Source of the DNA: Tissierella sp. Yu-01 | GTDB taxonomy: Bacteria > Bacillota > Clostridia > Tissierellales > Tissierellaceae | Direction: 5' to 3' | Assembly (NCBI RefSeq): GCF_029537395.1 | Contig: NZ_CP120677.1 | Span: 2,380,566 to 2,444,565, forward strand | DNA: 64,000 nt | Part shown: positions 28,241 through 37,510 of the stretch, piece by piece | Numbering within the stretch: position 1 is the stretch's first letter | How the letters are laid out: each line of letters opens with the position of its first letter | The notes under the pieces: model-generated | What the model was told of the DNA's origin: nothing | What the model saw: the letters and a program-made list of their open reading frames with translations, nothing else | Databases searched by the model: none | Made by a program: the position numbers and the translations under genes

Positions 28241-30085
28241 ATGAAATATGGAATAACATATAGTCCCCAAGAAACTATATTTAGAATATGGTCCCCATTA
28301 AGGAATAATATTGATTTATGTCTATATGAGGACCAATGCACTATGGATAGAAATATCTATTCTATGAAAAAGCTGGATGATGGAGTTCATGAGGTAACCG
28401 TTCAGGGTGATTTAAAAGGATATTATTATACTTATTTAATAGATGGAATAGAGGTAGTAGACCCCTATTCCATTGCTGCATCTATGAACTCAACTCGATC
28501 AGCTATAATAGATTTAGAGGATACTAATCCTAGAGGATGGAATGAACATTGTATTCCAAATGTGACTAAATCCGATGCTGTAATATATGAAGTTCATATA
28601 AAGGACTTTACAGGTCATGAGAGCTCAGAAGTTAAATATAGGGGAAAGTACCTTGGATTTATAGAAAAGATTCCTCATTTGAAGGAATTAGGTGTTACAT
28701 TCGTACATCTTATGCCTGTATATGATTTTATAACTGTTAAGGAAGAAATAGAATTGTTCTTTAATGAGGATAATTATAACTGGGGATATGATCCTGAGCT
28801 ATATAATGTTCCGGAAGGCTCATATGCAACTAATCCAGAGGATCCATTATGTAGAATAAGAGAACTAAAAACTCTTATAATGGAGTTGCATATGGCTGGT
28901 CTAAAAGTTATTTTAGATGTGGTATATAACCATACCTACAAATCAAAAAATTCTAATTTCAACATAATAATGCCAGGGTATTTTTATAGAACAAATGAAG
29001 ATGGCTCCTTTTCAAATGGTAGTGGATGTGGGAATGAAATTGCATCTGAAAGACCAATGGTGCGTAAATTTATCATTGATTCCCTAGAGTACTGGGTCAG
29101 TGAATATAAAATAGACGGATTTAGATTTGACTTAATGGGACTAATAGATATTGATACAATAGAGGAAACCGTAACTGAATTAAGAAAAGTTAAACCTGAA
29201 ATATTCATATACGGGGAACCTTGGGCTGGTGGAAGTACAGTTCTTCCAGTAGAGAAGATGACCTTGAAAGGTATGCAAAAGAATCTTTCCTTTGCAATCT
29301 TTAACGATAGCTTTAGAAATGCCATAAAGGGAGATAATGATGGAGAATCAAGAGGATTTGCTCAAGGTAATTCAGACTATAAGCATGCTGTTGAAATAGG
29401 AATCACAGGATCAATTGATTATGATGATTACCGTAAAGGATTCACTAATAGTCCTCTAGAAACAATAAATTATATTAATTCTCATGATAATTTGATATTA
29501 GCTGATAAAATTAAAAAGATATTCCCATATCTAGATGAGGGAGGTTTAATTCGAATAAATAAATTCGCACATGCTATTTTATTTACTTCTCAGGGCATAC
29601 CATTTATCCATGCAGGAAATGAATTTCTAAGAAGTAAGAAGATGGATCATAATTCATATAATTCTAGTTTAAATATAAATGGCATTGATTGGTACTTTAA
29701 AGGGAAATATGACGATTATTTTAGATATATAAGAGATTTAATAGATATAAGAAAAGTTTATAAAGAATTTAAAATTACAGATGCCCAAGACATACGAGAA
29801 AGATTAAAATTTATTTATATACAAGATGTAATAGCCTTTACTATAAAAATGGAGGAAGGTTACAAATATCTTTTAATAATTCACAACAATAATAATGAAA
29901 GTTATTCCATCCATAAAAATGACATAAAAAATCATTTGAATTATAATTATGGTTTTAATTCAGAGAATATTGATTTTGAGTTAATATTTGATGAAAATGG
30001 ATTAGTTAGAAATAGTCAATTCAATGGGTTAGAATTCTTAGTAATTCCATACACATCAACCGCTATATTTATTCTATCATCCTAA
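28241..30085 (+). CDS. pulA: Type I pullulanase (glycogen/starch debranching enzyme)
   Basis: A 614-residue GH13 enzyme that cleaves alpha-1,6 linkages. It carries the type I pullulanase signature YNWGYDPELYNVPEGSYAT (about 178-196). The nucleophile region is IDGFRFDLMGLID (about 289) and the acid region EIFIYGEPWAGGS (about 319). There is no signal peptide and only a short CBM48-like N-terminal domain, so it should act in the cytoplasm on stored glycogen. No glycogen phosphorylase is nearby. It follows the glg genes across a repeat and may be transcribed with them. Confidence 0.92.
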   Translation: MKYGITYSPQETIFRIWSPLRNNIDLCLYEDQCTMDRNIYSMKKLDDGVHEVTVQGDLKGYYYTYLIDGIEVVDPYSIAASMNSTRSAIIDLEDTNPRGWNEHCIPNVTKSDAVIYEVHIKDFTGHESSEVKYRGKYLGFIEKIPHLKELGVTFVHLMPVYDFITVKEEIELFFNEDNYNWGYDPELYNVPEGSYATNPEDPLCRIRELKTLIMELHMAGLKVILDVVYNHTYKSKNSNFNIIMPGYFYRTNEDGSFSNGSGCGNEIASERPMVRKFIIDSLEYWVSEYKIDGFRFDLMGLIDIDTIEETVTELRKVKPEIFIYGEPWAGGSTVLPVEKMTLKGMQKNLSFAIFNDSFRNAIKGDNDGESRGFAQGNSDYKHAVEIGITGSIDYDDYRKGFTNSPLETINYINSHDNLILADKIKKIFPYLDEGGLIRINKFAHAILFTSQGIPFIHAGNEFLRSKKMDHNSYNSSLNINGIDWYFKGKYDDYFRYIRDLIDIRKVYKEFKITDAQDIRERLKFIYIQDVIAFTIKMEEGYKYLLIIHNNNNESYSIHKNDIKNHLNYNYGFNSENIDFELIFDENGLVRNSQFNGLEFLVIPYTSTAIFILSS

Positions 30086-30091
30086 TTCACA

Positions 30092-30200
30092 TTGTCATCC
30101 AGTACTTTATATTGTCATCCCGCTCTTTCTATTTTGTCATCCCGACCGTAGTGGAGGGATCTCCGTTTCTCCATTGCGCTATCGCTCCAGTCGAAATGAC
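30092..30200. repeat. Dispersed repeat with head array (copy 8)
   Basis: Three successive TGTCAT-heads start at 30093, 30113 and 30135. Only the last continues into the rest of the core (CGACCGTAGTGGAGGGATCT). Just downstream, CCAGTCGAAATGACA is a reverse-oriented remnant. Any open frame here is repeat-derived. Confidence 0.75.
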
Positions 30201-30206
30201 ACATCA

Positions 30207-30236
30207 AAAAAGTCCCCAAATAATTGGGGACTTTAA
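30207..30236 (-). terminator. Terminator shared by pulA and the G5/3D gene
   Basis: AAAGTCCCCAA pairs with TTGGGGACTTT around ATAA. The T run lies on the minus strand, so it primarily ends the minus-strand G5/3D gene. Confidence 0.8.
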
Positions 30237-30238
30237 AA

Positions 30239-31267
30239 CTACTCTAAGACATACACCTTTACATTTCTTCTACCAAAGCGATAACATTGAGCTTCAGTTT
30301 CAAAAAATAGGTCAATCTTATTTCCTTTTATAGCGCTTCCTTTGTCTTCTGCTATAGCAAATCCATAATCTTTTGTACCATCCAGGGATTGAATATACAG
30401 CTTTGTTCCCAATGGGATAACCCTTGGGTCAACAGCTACTACACCAGGTCTTGCCTTTGTACCAGAGGCAGTCATACCATAATATTTATCGCCAGGGTTT
30501 TTACCTGTACTCTCATATGATGCACTATATGCAGATGCATTCATAACGATAGCTTTTTTATATCTGGTATCTCCCCTTGATGTAGCTATTACTAATTCCT
30601 TAGTTCCTTTTTCTACAATTTTAGGAATTGGCTCTTCGATTATTTCATCTTTCATAACAACAGACGAATTTAGAGCGCCATTAATATATTCATTTTTAAT
30701 TTCAGATTTTTTTAATCCAGCTTTACCTTCTTGTACTACCTCTACAACGCCTCTATCCTTGTTTTTATTCATTGTAACCTGTTCCTCGTAGGGTATCTCC
30801 TCTTCGATAACTTCTACGACTTCAGTTACCTTGTAGATTTCTATGACGCTGTATGGACTGACTTCTTCAGATCTTGCAGGTAGAGTATAATCTAACTCAC
30901 CTAATTCTACACCATAATCACTTAAAATATCTTCTACTTTAGTATGAATTGATTTAATTTTAGTTAATTTTCCATTAACATCTATAGTGTAATTCTTTGG
31001 GTTCTTTATTGTAATTTCTATGTCGTCATCTATTGTAGTGTCTAACGGAATGCTTATGTAAGCACCTTCTTTAATGTCAATTTCCTCAGATTGGATGAAC
31101 TCTTCAACTGTGTTTGAGTAAGAAACTACTTGAGTAATTTCTCCATCCACGTTTACGGTTACATCATTTCCCTGGTACATGATAAATCCTAAAAGTATTG
31201 TTGATACTATAGCGAGGATCACAAGGGCTCTAAACTTAGCTGCCTTCTTGATCGTGCTGCTATTCAT
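30239..31267 (-). CDS. G5 and 3D domain cell-wall protein (YabE/Rpf-like)
   Basis: A 342-residue exported protein. A signal/anchor helix lies at about residues 13-30. Two DUF348 (ubiquitin-like) repeats follow at about 35-75 and 90-130. A G5 domain comes next (about 145-220), then the C-terminal 3D domain (about 245-342) with MNASAYSAS, GVVAVDPRVIPLGTKLYI, AEDKGSAIKGNKIDLFF. The 3D domain has the DPBB fold of lytic transglycosylases such as MltA. YabE-type proteins are cell-wall hydrolases resembling resuscitation-promoting factors. In B. subtilis yabE also lies between metS and rnmV; here it is upstream and inverted. Confidence 0.88.
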   Translation of the reverse strand: MNSSTIKKAAKFRALVILAIVSTILLGFIMYQGNDVTVNVDGEITQVVSYSNTVEEFIQSEEIDIKEGAYISIPLDTTIDDDIEITIKNPKNYTIDVNGKLTKIKSIHTKVEDILSDYGVELGELDYTLPARSEEVSPYSVIEIYKVTEVVEVIEEEIPYEEQVTMNKNKDRGVVEVVQEGKAGLKKSEIKNEYINGALNSSVVMKDEIIEEPIPKIVEKGTKELVIATSRGDTRYKKAIVMNASAYSASYESTGKNPGDKYYGMTASGTKARPGVVAVDPRVIPLGTKLYIQSLDGTKDYGFAIAEDKGSAIKGNKIDLFFETEAQCYRFGRRNVKVYVLE

Positions 31268-31439
31268 AATTTACCTCCTTAATTTTGCTACAGAATGGTT
31301 ACAGAAAGGAAGATTTTTGTAACTATTTTGTAACTTTTTTTCGGCTATTTTTAGATTGTATACTATTACTTATTACTTGTCAAATTTTTGCCTATATATC
31401 CGGAATATTCAGACGATTGACGCGCTTCAAGACAATTAA

Positions 31440-31583
31440 TGTCACTTTGAATCCCTATTCTGCCATTGTAAATACCCATTCTGCATTTCAAGTATACATC
31501 CTGTCATTCCAAGTACCCGTTATGTCATTCCGAGTACCCACTACCATGTCATTCCGAGCGTAGTCGAGGAATCTCCGGTTTAT
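31440..31583. repeat. Dispersed repeat with degenerate 21-bp head array (copy 9)
   Basis: Six successive heads start at about 31440, 31461, 31482, 31502, 31523 and 31547. They progress from degenerate (TGTCACTTTGAATCCC) to exact (TGTCATTCCGAGCG). Only the last runs into the full core (GTAGTCGAGGAATCTCCGG). The array lies upstream of the G5/3D gene; no gene is seen in 31268-31632. Confidence 0.75.
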
Positions 31584-31632
31584 TTGTCCTTAGATATAGT
31601 TTCCAATATTTAATATATTATTCCATAATATG

Positions 31633-31670
31633 AAAAATATCCTACCCAATTAAATTTGAGTAGGATATTT
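31633..31670 (-). terminator. Terminator of the Cache chemoreceptor gene
   Basis: AAATATCCTAC (31635-31645) pairs with GTAGGATATTT (31660-31670). The A run on its left gives a U tract for minus-strand transcripts. Confidence 0.75.
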
Positions 31671-31677
31671 AAAATAA

Positions 31678-33489
31678 TTATTCAGTTTTAAAAATACTAA
31701 TGGTGTTCTTAAGATTTTCTGCTAACTGTGTTAATTGGTTACTAGTAGCTGCAATTTCCTGCATAGTAGCTGTTTCTTCTTCTATACTTGCTGATACTTC
31801 TTCAGTTGATGCAGAATTTTCTTCAGCTATTGATGTTAAATTTGTTACAAGATCATACATCATATCTGTAGTTTTAATAGTTTCTTCTTCTGATTTTAAA
31901 TATTCTTGTATTGATTCATTTGATTTTTGAATTCCTATGGCGATCTTATCAAATTCGGATAATACCTTATCAACTCTGTCTGCTTGTTCAATTATATTAT
32001 CTGATGCTTTATTTACAGCATCAATACTTATGTTTGAATTGCCTTGAAGGATTTCTACCCTCTTGTCTATCTCCTTCGCTGATATTTGAGATTGCTCAGC
32101 AAGTTTTCTAATTTCATCTGCTACTACTGCAAATCCTTTTCCGGCATCTCCCGCTCTTGCAGCCTCAATTGCTGCATTTAATGCTAATAGATTAGTTTGC
32201 TCAGCAATTGAATTTATTATTTCACTTGCTTGTCCAATTTCTATTGCACTTGAATTAGTCTGCTCAACAACTTTATCAATAGTATCTACTGCATTTCTAA
32301 CATCATTGGATGATTTGTTTAAACTACTAATATGTGATAAAGCATCAGCTTTTGATTTATCTAAATCTGATAATAAATCTACCACTTCATTTATTCTTTT
32401 TGAATTAGAATTTACTATCTCTCTTAATTTATCTACTCTCAATGCACCATCTTCTGTGTTCATAGCTTGTTCAGAAGCCCCTTCTGCAATTTCGCTAACA
32501 GTCTTACTAATTTCTTCAATAGAAGATGCGGATTGTTGACTTGCCATATTTAAATCATCTGAAGAAGCAGATAGTCTATTTGCACCTTCTTGAATGTTTT
32601 TTACTAATGTAGTAAGCTCGTATCTTAAGTTATCTATATTTTTAAGCAATATACCTAACTCATCTTTTCTTTTATTGGCTGTATAATTAATTTGTGTTAA
32701 ATCAAGACTTGAAATCTTTTCCACTTCTTTAATTGAATATAAAATAGGCTTAGCAAATGAATTAGCAGCAAAATAACCTATAATAGACATACCTATTAAC
32801 AATAATAATGATGAGTTCATAACAGAGCTTAATACTTTCGCTTGTCCATTGGTTAATAAGTTGTCAATATGGTTAGTTTCCTTGCCAACAAAGAATAAAC
32901 CTATAATATCTCCACTTCTATTAGTAATAGGAGTATATTTAGTTATATAGTTTTTTCCAAGGATTTCTACATCGCCAACAAATGCTTTGCCTTGGCTGAC
33001 TTGTTTATATACTTCTCCTGTATTATCCAGCTTAGTACCTGTAATATACTCTCCGTTCTCATCTTTTAATGACGTATTTCGTCTTACAAAGTCATCATTT
33101 TCTTTTATATAAATTGTAGCATCTATAGTCATACCTTTACTAACGGATTCAATAATATCCATGTCATCTTGAATGACTCTACCGGTTTTATCAATGAGTC
33201 TTCCTTCACTTGTTAAGTCCATTTGATCGTAACTATTCTCAAAGGAACTTCTTAAAATATTATCAGCACTGTGTACCTGTTCAAAAAACATTTGGTTGAT
33301 GATAGTCTCAGTTGTATTGTTGCTTTGATATAATGTTATGCCTAATCCAAGTACAGAAGAAATTATAGAAGTTAGTATAACAGTTAATATAAGTTTGTGC
33401 TTAATACCGAATTGTACCTTAGTGCTGATGTTGATGTTTTTTAATAAATTTCTAATCCTCCCTGGTGTTTTAGTAACACTGTCTGCCAT
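31678..33489 (-). CDS. Methyl-accepting chemotaxis protein with Cache sensor domain
   Basis: A 603-residue transmembrane chemoreceptor. A first TM helix (about 28-52) is followed by a periplasm-side Cache_3/Cache_2-type sensor domain (about 60-190, including [24 protein letters not shown] and [12 protein letters not shown]). Then come a second TM helix (about 205-228), a HAMP-like segment and a long coiled-coil signalling domain. The conserved hairpin tip includes [18 protein letters not shown] and [18 protein letters not shown]. The ligand is unknown; Cache domains of this type usually bind small organic acids. It is a single minus-strand gene with its own terminator; no other che genes are in the window. 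Confidence 0.93.
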   Translation of the reverse strand: MADSVTKTPGRIRNLLKNINISTKVQFGIKHKLILTVILTSIISSVLGLGITLYQSNNTTETIINQMFFEQVHSADNILRSSFENSYDQMDLTSEGRLIDKTGRVIQDDMDIIESVSKGMTIDATIYIKENDDFVRRNTSLKDENGEYITGTKLDNTGEVYKQVSQGKAFVGDVEILGKNYITKYTPITNRSGDIIGLFFVGKETNHIDNLLTNGQAKVLSSVMNSSLLLLIGMSIIGYFAANSFAKPILYSIKEVEKISSLDLTQINYTANKRKDELGILLKNIDNLRYELTTLVKNIQEGANRLSASSDDLNMASQQSASSIEEISKTVSEIAEGASEQAMNTEDGALRVDKLREIVNSNSKRINEVVDLLSDLDKSKADALSHISSLNKSSNDVRNAVDTIDKVVEQTNSSAIEIGQASEIINSIAEQTNLLALNAAIEAARAGDAGKGFAVVADEIRKLAEQSQISAKEIDKRVEILQGNSNISIDAVNKASDNIIEQADRVDKVLSEFDKIAIGIQKSNESIQEYLKSEEETIKTTDMMYDLVTNLTSIAEENSASTEEVSASIEEETATMQEIAATSNQLTQLAENLKNTISIFKTE

Positions 33490-33601
33490 ATAATCATGCT
33501 CCTCCTTGTTAAAATATAAACGCTAAAATCAATATATACATGTTATCATTACAAAAAGATAAAATCAATACATTAAATGGAATCCAAGGGAAATCTATAT
33601 C

Positions 33602-33630
33602 TTGACTTACCATAAATTTCTTGGTATAAT
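33602..33630 (+). promoter_or_regulatory. Predicted sigma-A promoter of the metG T-box transcript
   Basis: TTGACT (33602-33607) and TATAAT (33625-33630) are 17 bases apart, just upstream of the T-box leader. Confidence 0.82.
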
Positions 33631-33665
33631 GTTTTACTAAGTAACAAAATATATTGTAATACGAA

Positions 33666-33904
33666 ATAATGACGGGAAGAGTAGGATAAAAGCTTATTCA
33701 ATAGAGAGCTGGGTAAGGTGAAAGCCAGTGTTTAGGTTTATCTGAATATGGCCCCTGAATTTTACAGTCTAATAGGCTGTAACGGATATAGCCGTTATAC
33801 TATATGGTGAAAAACCTATTGAGATTTAAATCGTGAGATTTAGATAAATTAGAGTGGTACCGCGAATTCAACCTTCGTCTCTATGTGAGTCGAGGGTTTT
33901 ATTA
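33666..33904 (+). promoter_or_regulatory. T-box riboswitch upstream of metG (methionine-tRNA sensing)
   Basis: A T-box leader senses uncharged tRNA and prevents termination when methionyl-tRNA is short. The conserved T-box AGAGTGGTACCGCG is at 33851-33864. Stem I features include GGGAAGAGTAGG near the start and GGTGAAAGCC (about 33717-33726). The putative specifier codon is ATG (33748-33750) in the context CTGAATATGGCC, matching the downstream methionyl-tRNA synthetase. The terminator AACCTTCG...CGAGGGTT followed by TTATT ends near 33901; the T-box sequence can compete with it as an antiterminator. Confidence 0.93.
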
Positions 33905-33914
33905 TGCAATAAAA

Positions 33915-34028
33915 CCAGTGAACAATAAACAGTGAACAGTGAACAATAATGTTGTCATTCTGAGCGCAAGCGAAGATAATACTGCCCATCTCAGGATGAC
34001 AGTATTGGGCTTGAATTGTGAATTGTAA
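33915..34028. repeat. Dispersed repeat between the T-box and metG (copy 10)
   Basis: GTGAACAATAAACAGTGAAC units are followed by GTCATTCTGAGCGCAAGCGA, then CTGCCCATCTCAGGATGACA and a GAATTGTGAATTG end. It lies between the T-box terminator and the metG ribosome-binding site. Confidence 0.82.
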
Positions 34029-34048
34029 TTAACAAGAGGAGGAGAAAA

Positions 34049-36046
34049 ATGTCAAAACCAAAGTTTTATTTAACGACCCCAATTTATTATCCAAGTGACA
34101 ATTTGCACATCGGTCACACATATACAACAGTTGCAGCAGATTCTATAAAAAGATTTAAAAGTCTACAAGGCTATGATGTTTTCTTTACTACTGGATCAGA
34201 TGAGCACGGACAAAAAATACAAACTAAAGCAAAAGAAAATGAAGTAGGACCAAAGGAATATGTAGACGGTATTGTTGCAAATATCAAGGAGCTTTGGAAG
34301 ATGTTAGAGATCGATTATGATTGCTTTATCAGAAGTACTGATGAGCATCATGAAAAGATGGTTCAGAAGATATTTACAAAGCTATATGAAAAAGGTGAAA
34401 TTTACAAATCAGTATATAATGGACATTATTGTACACCATGTGAATCTTTCTGGACAGATGCACAACTAGTTGATGAAGATAAGTGTCCAGACTGTGGAAG
34501 ACCTACACATCTAGAGGAGGAAGAAGCATATTTCTTTAAGCTTTCAAACTATAGAGACAGACTATTAAAGTTATATGAAGACAATCCTGAGTTCATTCAA
34601 CCAGAATCAAGAAAGAATGAAATGATTAACAACTTCCTAAAAGACGGATTAGAGGATTTATGTGTATCCAGAACTACCTTTGACTGGGGCATCAAGGTAC
34701 CATTTGATGAAAAACATGTAGTGTATGTATGGATAGATGCTCTATCCTGCTATTTATCAGCACTAGGATTTGATGGCGAAGATGGAGAAAAATACAAGGA
34801 ATTCTGGCCGGCAAATGTTCATCTAGTAGGTAAGGAAATAGTTAGATTCCATACAATTATATGGCCTGCATTATTGATGGCTTTAGAATTACCATTGCCT
34901 AAAAAGGTATTTGGTCATGGCTGGATATTATTTGAAGATGATAAAATGTCAAAATCAAAAGGAAATGTAATATATCCAGAGCCAATAATTGAATTATATG
35001 GAATAGATTCATTCAAATACTTCCTATTAAGAGAATTTACCTTCGGCCAAGATGGATCTTTCTCAAGGGAAAAATTCCTACAAAGATTAAATTCAGATTT
35101 GGCTAATGATTTAGGAAACCTTGTAAGCAGAACAGTAACCATGGTTGAAAAATATAATGAGGGAATTATCCCAGCTCCAAAGACTGAAGAAGAGGTAGAT
35201 GCTTCACTAAGAGACTTAGCTATTACAGTTGCCGATAAGGTAGAAGCAGAAATGGATAAATTAAATTTCTCAATAGCTTTAGAAGAAATTTGGAAACTAA
35301 TAAGAAGAACCAATAAATATGTTGATGAAACTATGCCTTGGGTATTGGCTAAGGAAGAGAATAAGGATAGACTAGACACTGTATTATATAATCTATCAGA
35401 AAGCTTAAGAATAGTATCCATATTAATAAAGCCATTTATGGAAAAGACTTCAGATGAAATCCGTAGACAATTAGGCATCCAAGTAGAAGCTAATTGGCAA
35501 GATGCTAAAGTTTGGAATCCTGATGTTGCTAATATTGTTGACAATAAGGTAGAAAAGGGCAATATTATATTCCCAAGGCTTGATGTACAGAAGGAATTAG
35601 TTAGACTTAATGAAGCTAATCAAAAGTTAATTGATAGTAGAACAAATAATAGTGAAAAGAAGGAAGATAAAGTGGAAGAGAATAAAGAAGTTAAAGAACA
35701 AGAAGTAATAGAAGAAGTTGAAGAAATAACAATAGATGATTTCGATAAAGTTAAATTAAAACTTGCAAAGGTAATTAACTGTGAAGATCATCCTAAAGCA
35801 GATAAATTATTGGTATTAACACTAAAATTAGGAGAAGAAACTCGTACCGTAGTTTCTGGTATCAAGAAATACTATTCAGCAGAGGATTTAATAGGTAAGA
35901 AAGTAGTAGTAGTTACAAACCTTAAGCCAGTTAAGCTAAGAGGAATAGAATCAAGAGGTATGGTACTTGCAGCTGAAGATGACGAAGGTAAACTTTCCCT
36001 ATTAACAACTCTAACAGAACTAAATGACGGAGCAAGTATCTCATGA
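34049..36046 (+). CDS. metG: Methionyl-tRNA synthetase with C-terminal tRNA-binding domain
   Basis: A 665-residue class I synthetase. The HIGH motif is HIGHTYTT (about 21-28). The connective domain has a zinc module (CTPCESFW and CPDCGRPTH, about 127-153). KMSKSKGN lies near residue 300. An anticodon-binding helical domain follows, then a charged linker and a C-terminal Trbp111/EMAP-type tRNA-binding domain (about 565-665, with DHPKADKLLVLTLKLGEE). It charges tRNA-Met for initiation and elongation. It is controlled by the upstream T-box. metG, tatD, rnmV and rsmA follow the metS-yabD-rnmV-ksgA order of Bacillus. Confidence 0.96.
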   Translation: MSKPKFYLTTPIYYPSDNLHIGHTYTTVAADSIKRFKSLQGYDVFFTTGSDEHGQKIQTKAKENEVGPKEYVDGIVANIKELWKMLEIDYDCFIRSTDEHHEKMVQKIFTKLYEKGEIYKSVYNGHYCTPCESFWTDAQLVDEDKCPDCGRPTHLEEEEAYFFKLSNYRDRLLKLYEDNPEFIQPESRKNEMINNFLKDGLEDLCVSRTTFDWGIKVPFDEKHVVYVWIDALSCYLSALGFDGEDGEKYKEFWPANVHLVGKEIVRFHTIIWPALLMALELPLPKKVFGHGWILFEDDKMSKSKGNVIYPEPIIELYGIDSFKYFLLREFTFGQDGSFSREKFLQRLNSDLANDLGNLVSRTVTMVEKYNEGIIPAPKTEEEVDASLRDLAITVADKVEAEMDKLNFSIALEEIWKLIRRTNKYVDETMPWVLAKEENKDRLDTVLYNLSESLRIVSILIKPFMEKTSDEIRRQLGIQVEANWQDAKVWNPDVANIVDNKVEKGNIIFPRLDVQKELVRLNEANQKLIDSRTNNSEKKEDKVEENKEVKEQEVIEEVEEITIDDFDKVKLKLAKVINCEDHPKADKLLVLTLKLGEETRTVVSGIKKYYSAEDLIGKKVVVVTNLKPVKLRGIESRGMVLAAEDDEGKLSLLTTLTELNDGASIS

Positions 36047-36200
36047 CCTAACCCGATTTATGGTGGTTTTCTATAAATCGATGGTAGGTCAGATGTCGCG
36101 AAGTCTAAATCTGCTTGTGCCCAACGATAGAAATATAGAAATCTTCGATTTCGTAATATTTCATTGAAAGGGTATGATTTAGCTAACGTAGCCGACTCAT
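36045..36200. repeat. Hairpin-rich intergenic region between metG and tatD
   Basis: No gene is seen here. A first hairpin (36045-36090) pairs GACCTA with TAGGTC outside CGATTTAT/ATAAATCG. A second, longer imperfect palindrome (about 36096-36192) has outer GTCG...CGAC and CTAAATC...GATTTAG pairs, and an inner TATAGAAATC/GATTTCGTAATA pair around a TTC loop. There is no T run. It resembles the palindromes downstream of tatD in style. Confidence 0.6.
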
Positions 36201-36223
36201 AGCCCACCGTAAGGAGTGAAATT

Positions 36224-36994
36224 ATGTTTATTGACAGTCATGCCCATCTTGATGATGAAAGATTTGATGGAGATAGGGATAATTTAATAAATAGTCTTAA
36301 GGACAATAAAATTGATTTAGTATTTAACATAGGTGCAGATATAGAATCCAGCAAGGCATCTGTAGAGCTAGCAAATAAATATGAAAATATCTATGCAGTA
36401 GTGGGGGTACACCCCCACGATGCTAAAGATGTGGATAAAAATTATCTGGAAACCTTAAGAGAATTATCAAAGAAAGAAAAAGTCGTAGCCATAGGTGAAA
36501 TAGGACTAGACTATTACTACGATAATTCACCGAGAGATATTCAAAGGAAGGCATTTAAGGAGCAACTTAACCTAGCAAAGGAATTAGACCTTCCTGTAGT
36601 AATCCACACAAGAGATGCTATGCAAGAAACCTTTGATATATTAAAAGAAGCAGCTCAGGATGGAAAGCTTAGAGGAATTATGCATTGCTATTCTGGAAGT
36701 GTAGAAATGGCAATGGAATATATAAAGTTAGGTTTCTATATTTCCTTAGGTGGACCAGTGACCTTTAAAAAGAGTAAAGTGGCAAAAGAAGTTGCCGTAG
36801 CTGTACCCTTTGATAAGTTACTGATAGAAACAGACTCCCCATATCTAACTCCAGAACCATATAGGGGAAAGAGAAATGAGCCAATGTTTGTAAGATACAC
36901 AGCAGAAATGATAGCAGAACTTAGAGGGATTTCCGTAGAAGAATTAGCAAAGGCAACTAGTAATAATGCGAAGGCTATATTTGGAATAAAGTAA
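36224..36994 (+). CDS. tatD: TatD-family metal-dependent deoxyribonuclease (YabD)
   Basis: A 256-residue TIM-barrel hydrolase. The metal-site motifs are FIDSHAHLDDERF (about 2-14), VVGVHPHDA (about 60-68), AIGEIGLDYYYD (about 89-100), VIHTRDA, MHCYSGS and ETDSPYLTPEP (about 204-214). TatD enzymes hydrolyse DNA with two metal ions and are linked to repair. The position immediately downstream of metG is the conserved metS-yabD order. An AAGGAGTG site precedes the ATG. Confidence 0.94.
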   Translation: MFIDSHAHLDDERFDGDRDNLINSLKDNKIDLVFNIGADIESSKASVELANKYENIYAVVGVHPHDAKDVDKNYLETLRELSKKEKVVAIGEIGLDYYYDNSPRDIQRKAFKEQLNLAKELDLPVVIHTRDAMQETFDILKEAAQDGKLRGIMHCYSGSVEMAMEYIKLGFYISLGGPVTFKKSKVAKEVAVAVPFDKLLIETDSPYLTPEPYRGKRNEPMFVRYTAEMIAELRGISVEELAKATSNNAKAIFGIK

Positions 36995-36999
36995 ATAAA

Positions 37000-37228
37000 G
37001 TAGTTCCGCTATGAATAATAGAAATCCGCTCACGGTTTCGGACTTGAAGAATTCTAAAGCTCATTCCGTTAAAAAATCCTACAGCTTTCAATAACCGCTT
37101 CGCTCTCAAAGGTCTATCTTATAGGACGTGAAAGCTGCTTAACGGATTTTTTACTACATTCACTAAGAATTCTACCAAGCCCTGCAAATGTTCGCTAAAT
37201 TTCTATTATTATAGCTCCAATATAGTTC
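37000..37228. repeat. Large imperfect palindrome A (~225 nt) downstream of tatD
   Basis: The outer arms pair GCTATGAATAATAGAAAT (37008-37025) with ATTTCTATTATTATAGC (about 37199-37215). Further inside, GAATTCT pairs with AGAATTC, CCGTTA with TAACGG, and CAGCTTTCA with TGAAAGCTG. The apical part contains GTCTATCTTATAGGACGT (37112-37129), whose exact complement lies in palindrome B. No ORF or T run is seen. Confidence 0.65.
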
Positions 37229-37255
37229 CTTTACAAGATAAAACTATGAGCTATG

Positions 37256-37466
37256 ATGAAGAAATATAGATCTTTAATGGAGTATTCATCAAGCAACTTT
37301 TGGTCACTGCACTTAAAAGGATGTTGAAATAAAATGTTAGTACCTTGATACGTCCTATAAGATAGACATCTTGGTACATTATCAAGGTCCTTCATTTTAT
37401 GAAATAGACTTTTAAAGTGTAGTCAAAAGTTGATTTAGAATATGGAGTTAAAGTCTATATTTCTGG
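37256..37466. repeat. Large imperfect palindrome B (~210 nt) upstream of rnmV
   Basis: AGAAATATAGA (37260-37270) pairs with TCTATATTTCT (37453-37463). Within the arms, AAGCAACTTTTGG matches CAAAAGTTGATTT, ATAAAATG pairs with CATTTTAT, and TACCTTGATA pairs with TATCAAGGT. The apical part carries ACGTCCTATAAGATAGAC (37350-37367), the exact reverse complement of 37112-37129 in palindrome A. No gene is seen between tatD and rnmV. Confidence 0.65.
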
Positions 37467-37510
37467 ACATAGATACCTAGATGATATGAATTAAAATTTA
37501 AGGAGAAATC

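Noticed and set aside
30112-30333. 73-codon plus-strand ORF
   Set aside because: It is read through the dispersed repeat (VIPTVVEGS-type translation) and into the convergent G5/3D gene; there is no ribosome-binding site.
31285-31563. 92-codon plus-strand ORF upstream of the chemoreceptor
   Set aside because: Its second half is the repeat head array and its first half the AT-rich leader of the G5/3D gene; no family resemblance.
34915-35562. 215-codon minus-strand ORF opposite metG
   Set aside because: Antisense shadow of the metG coding region: low-complexity Ser/Leu composition, no ribosome-binding site, and metG is unambiguous.
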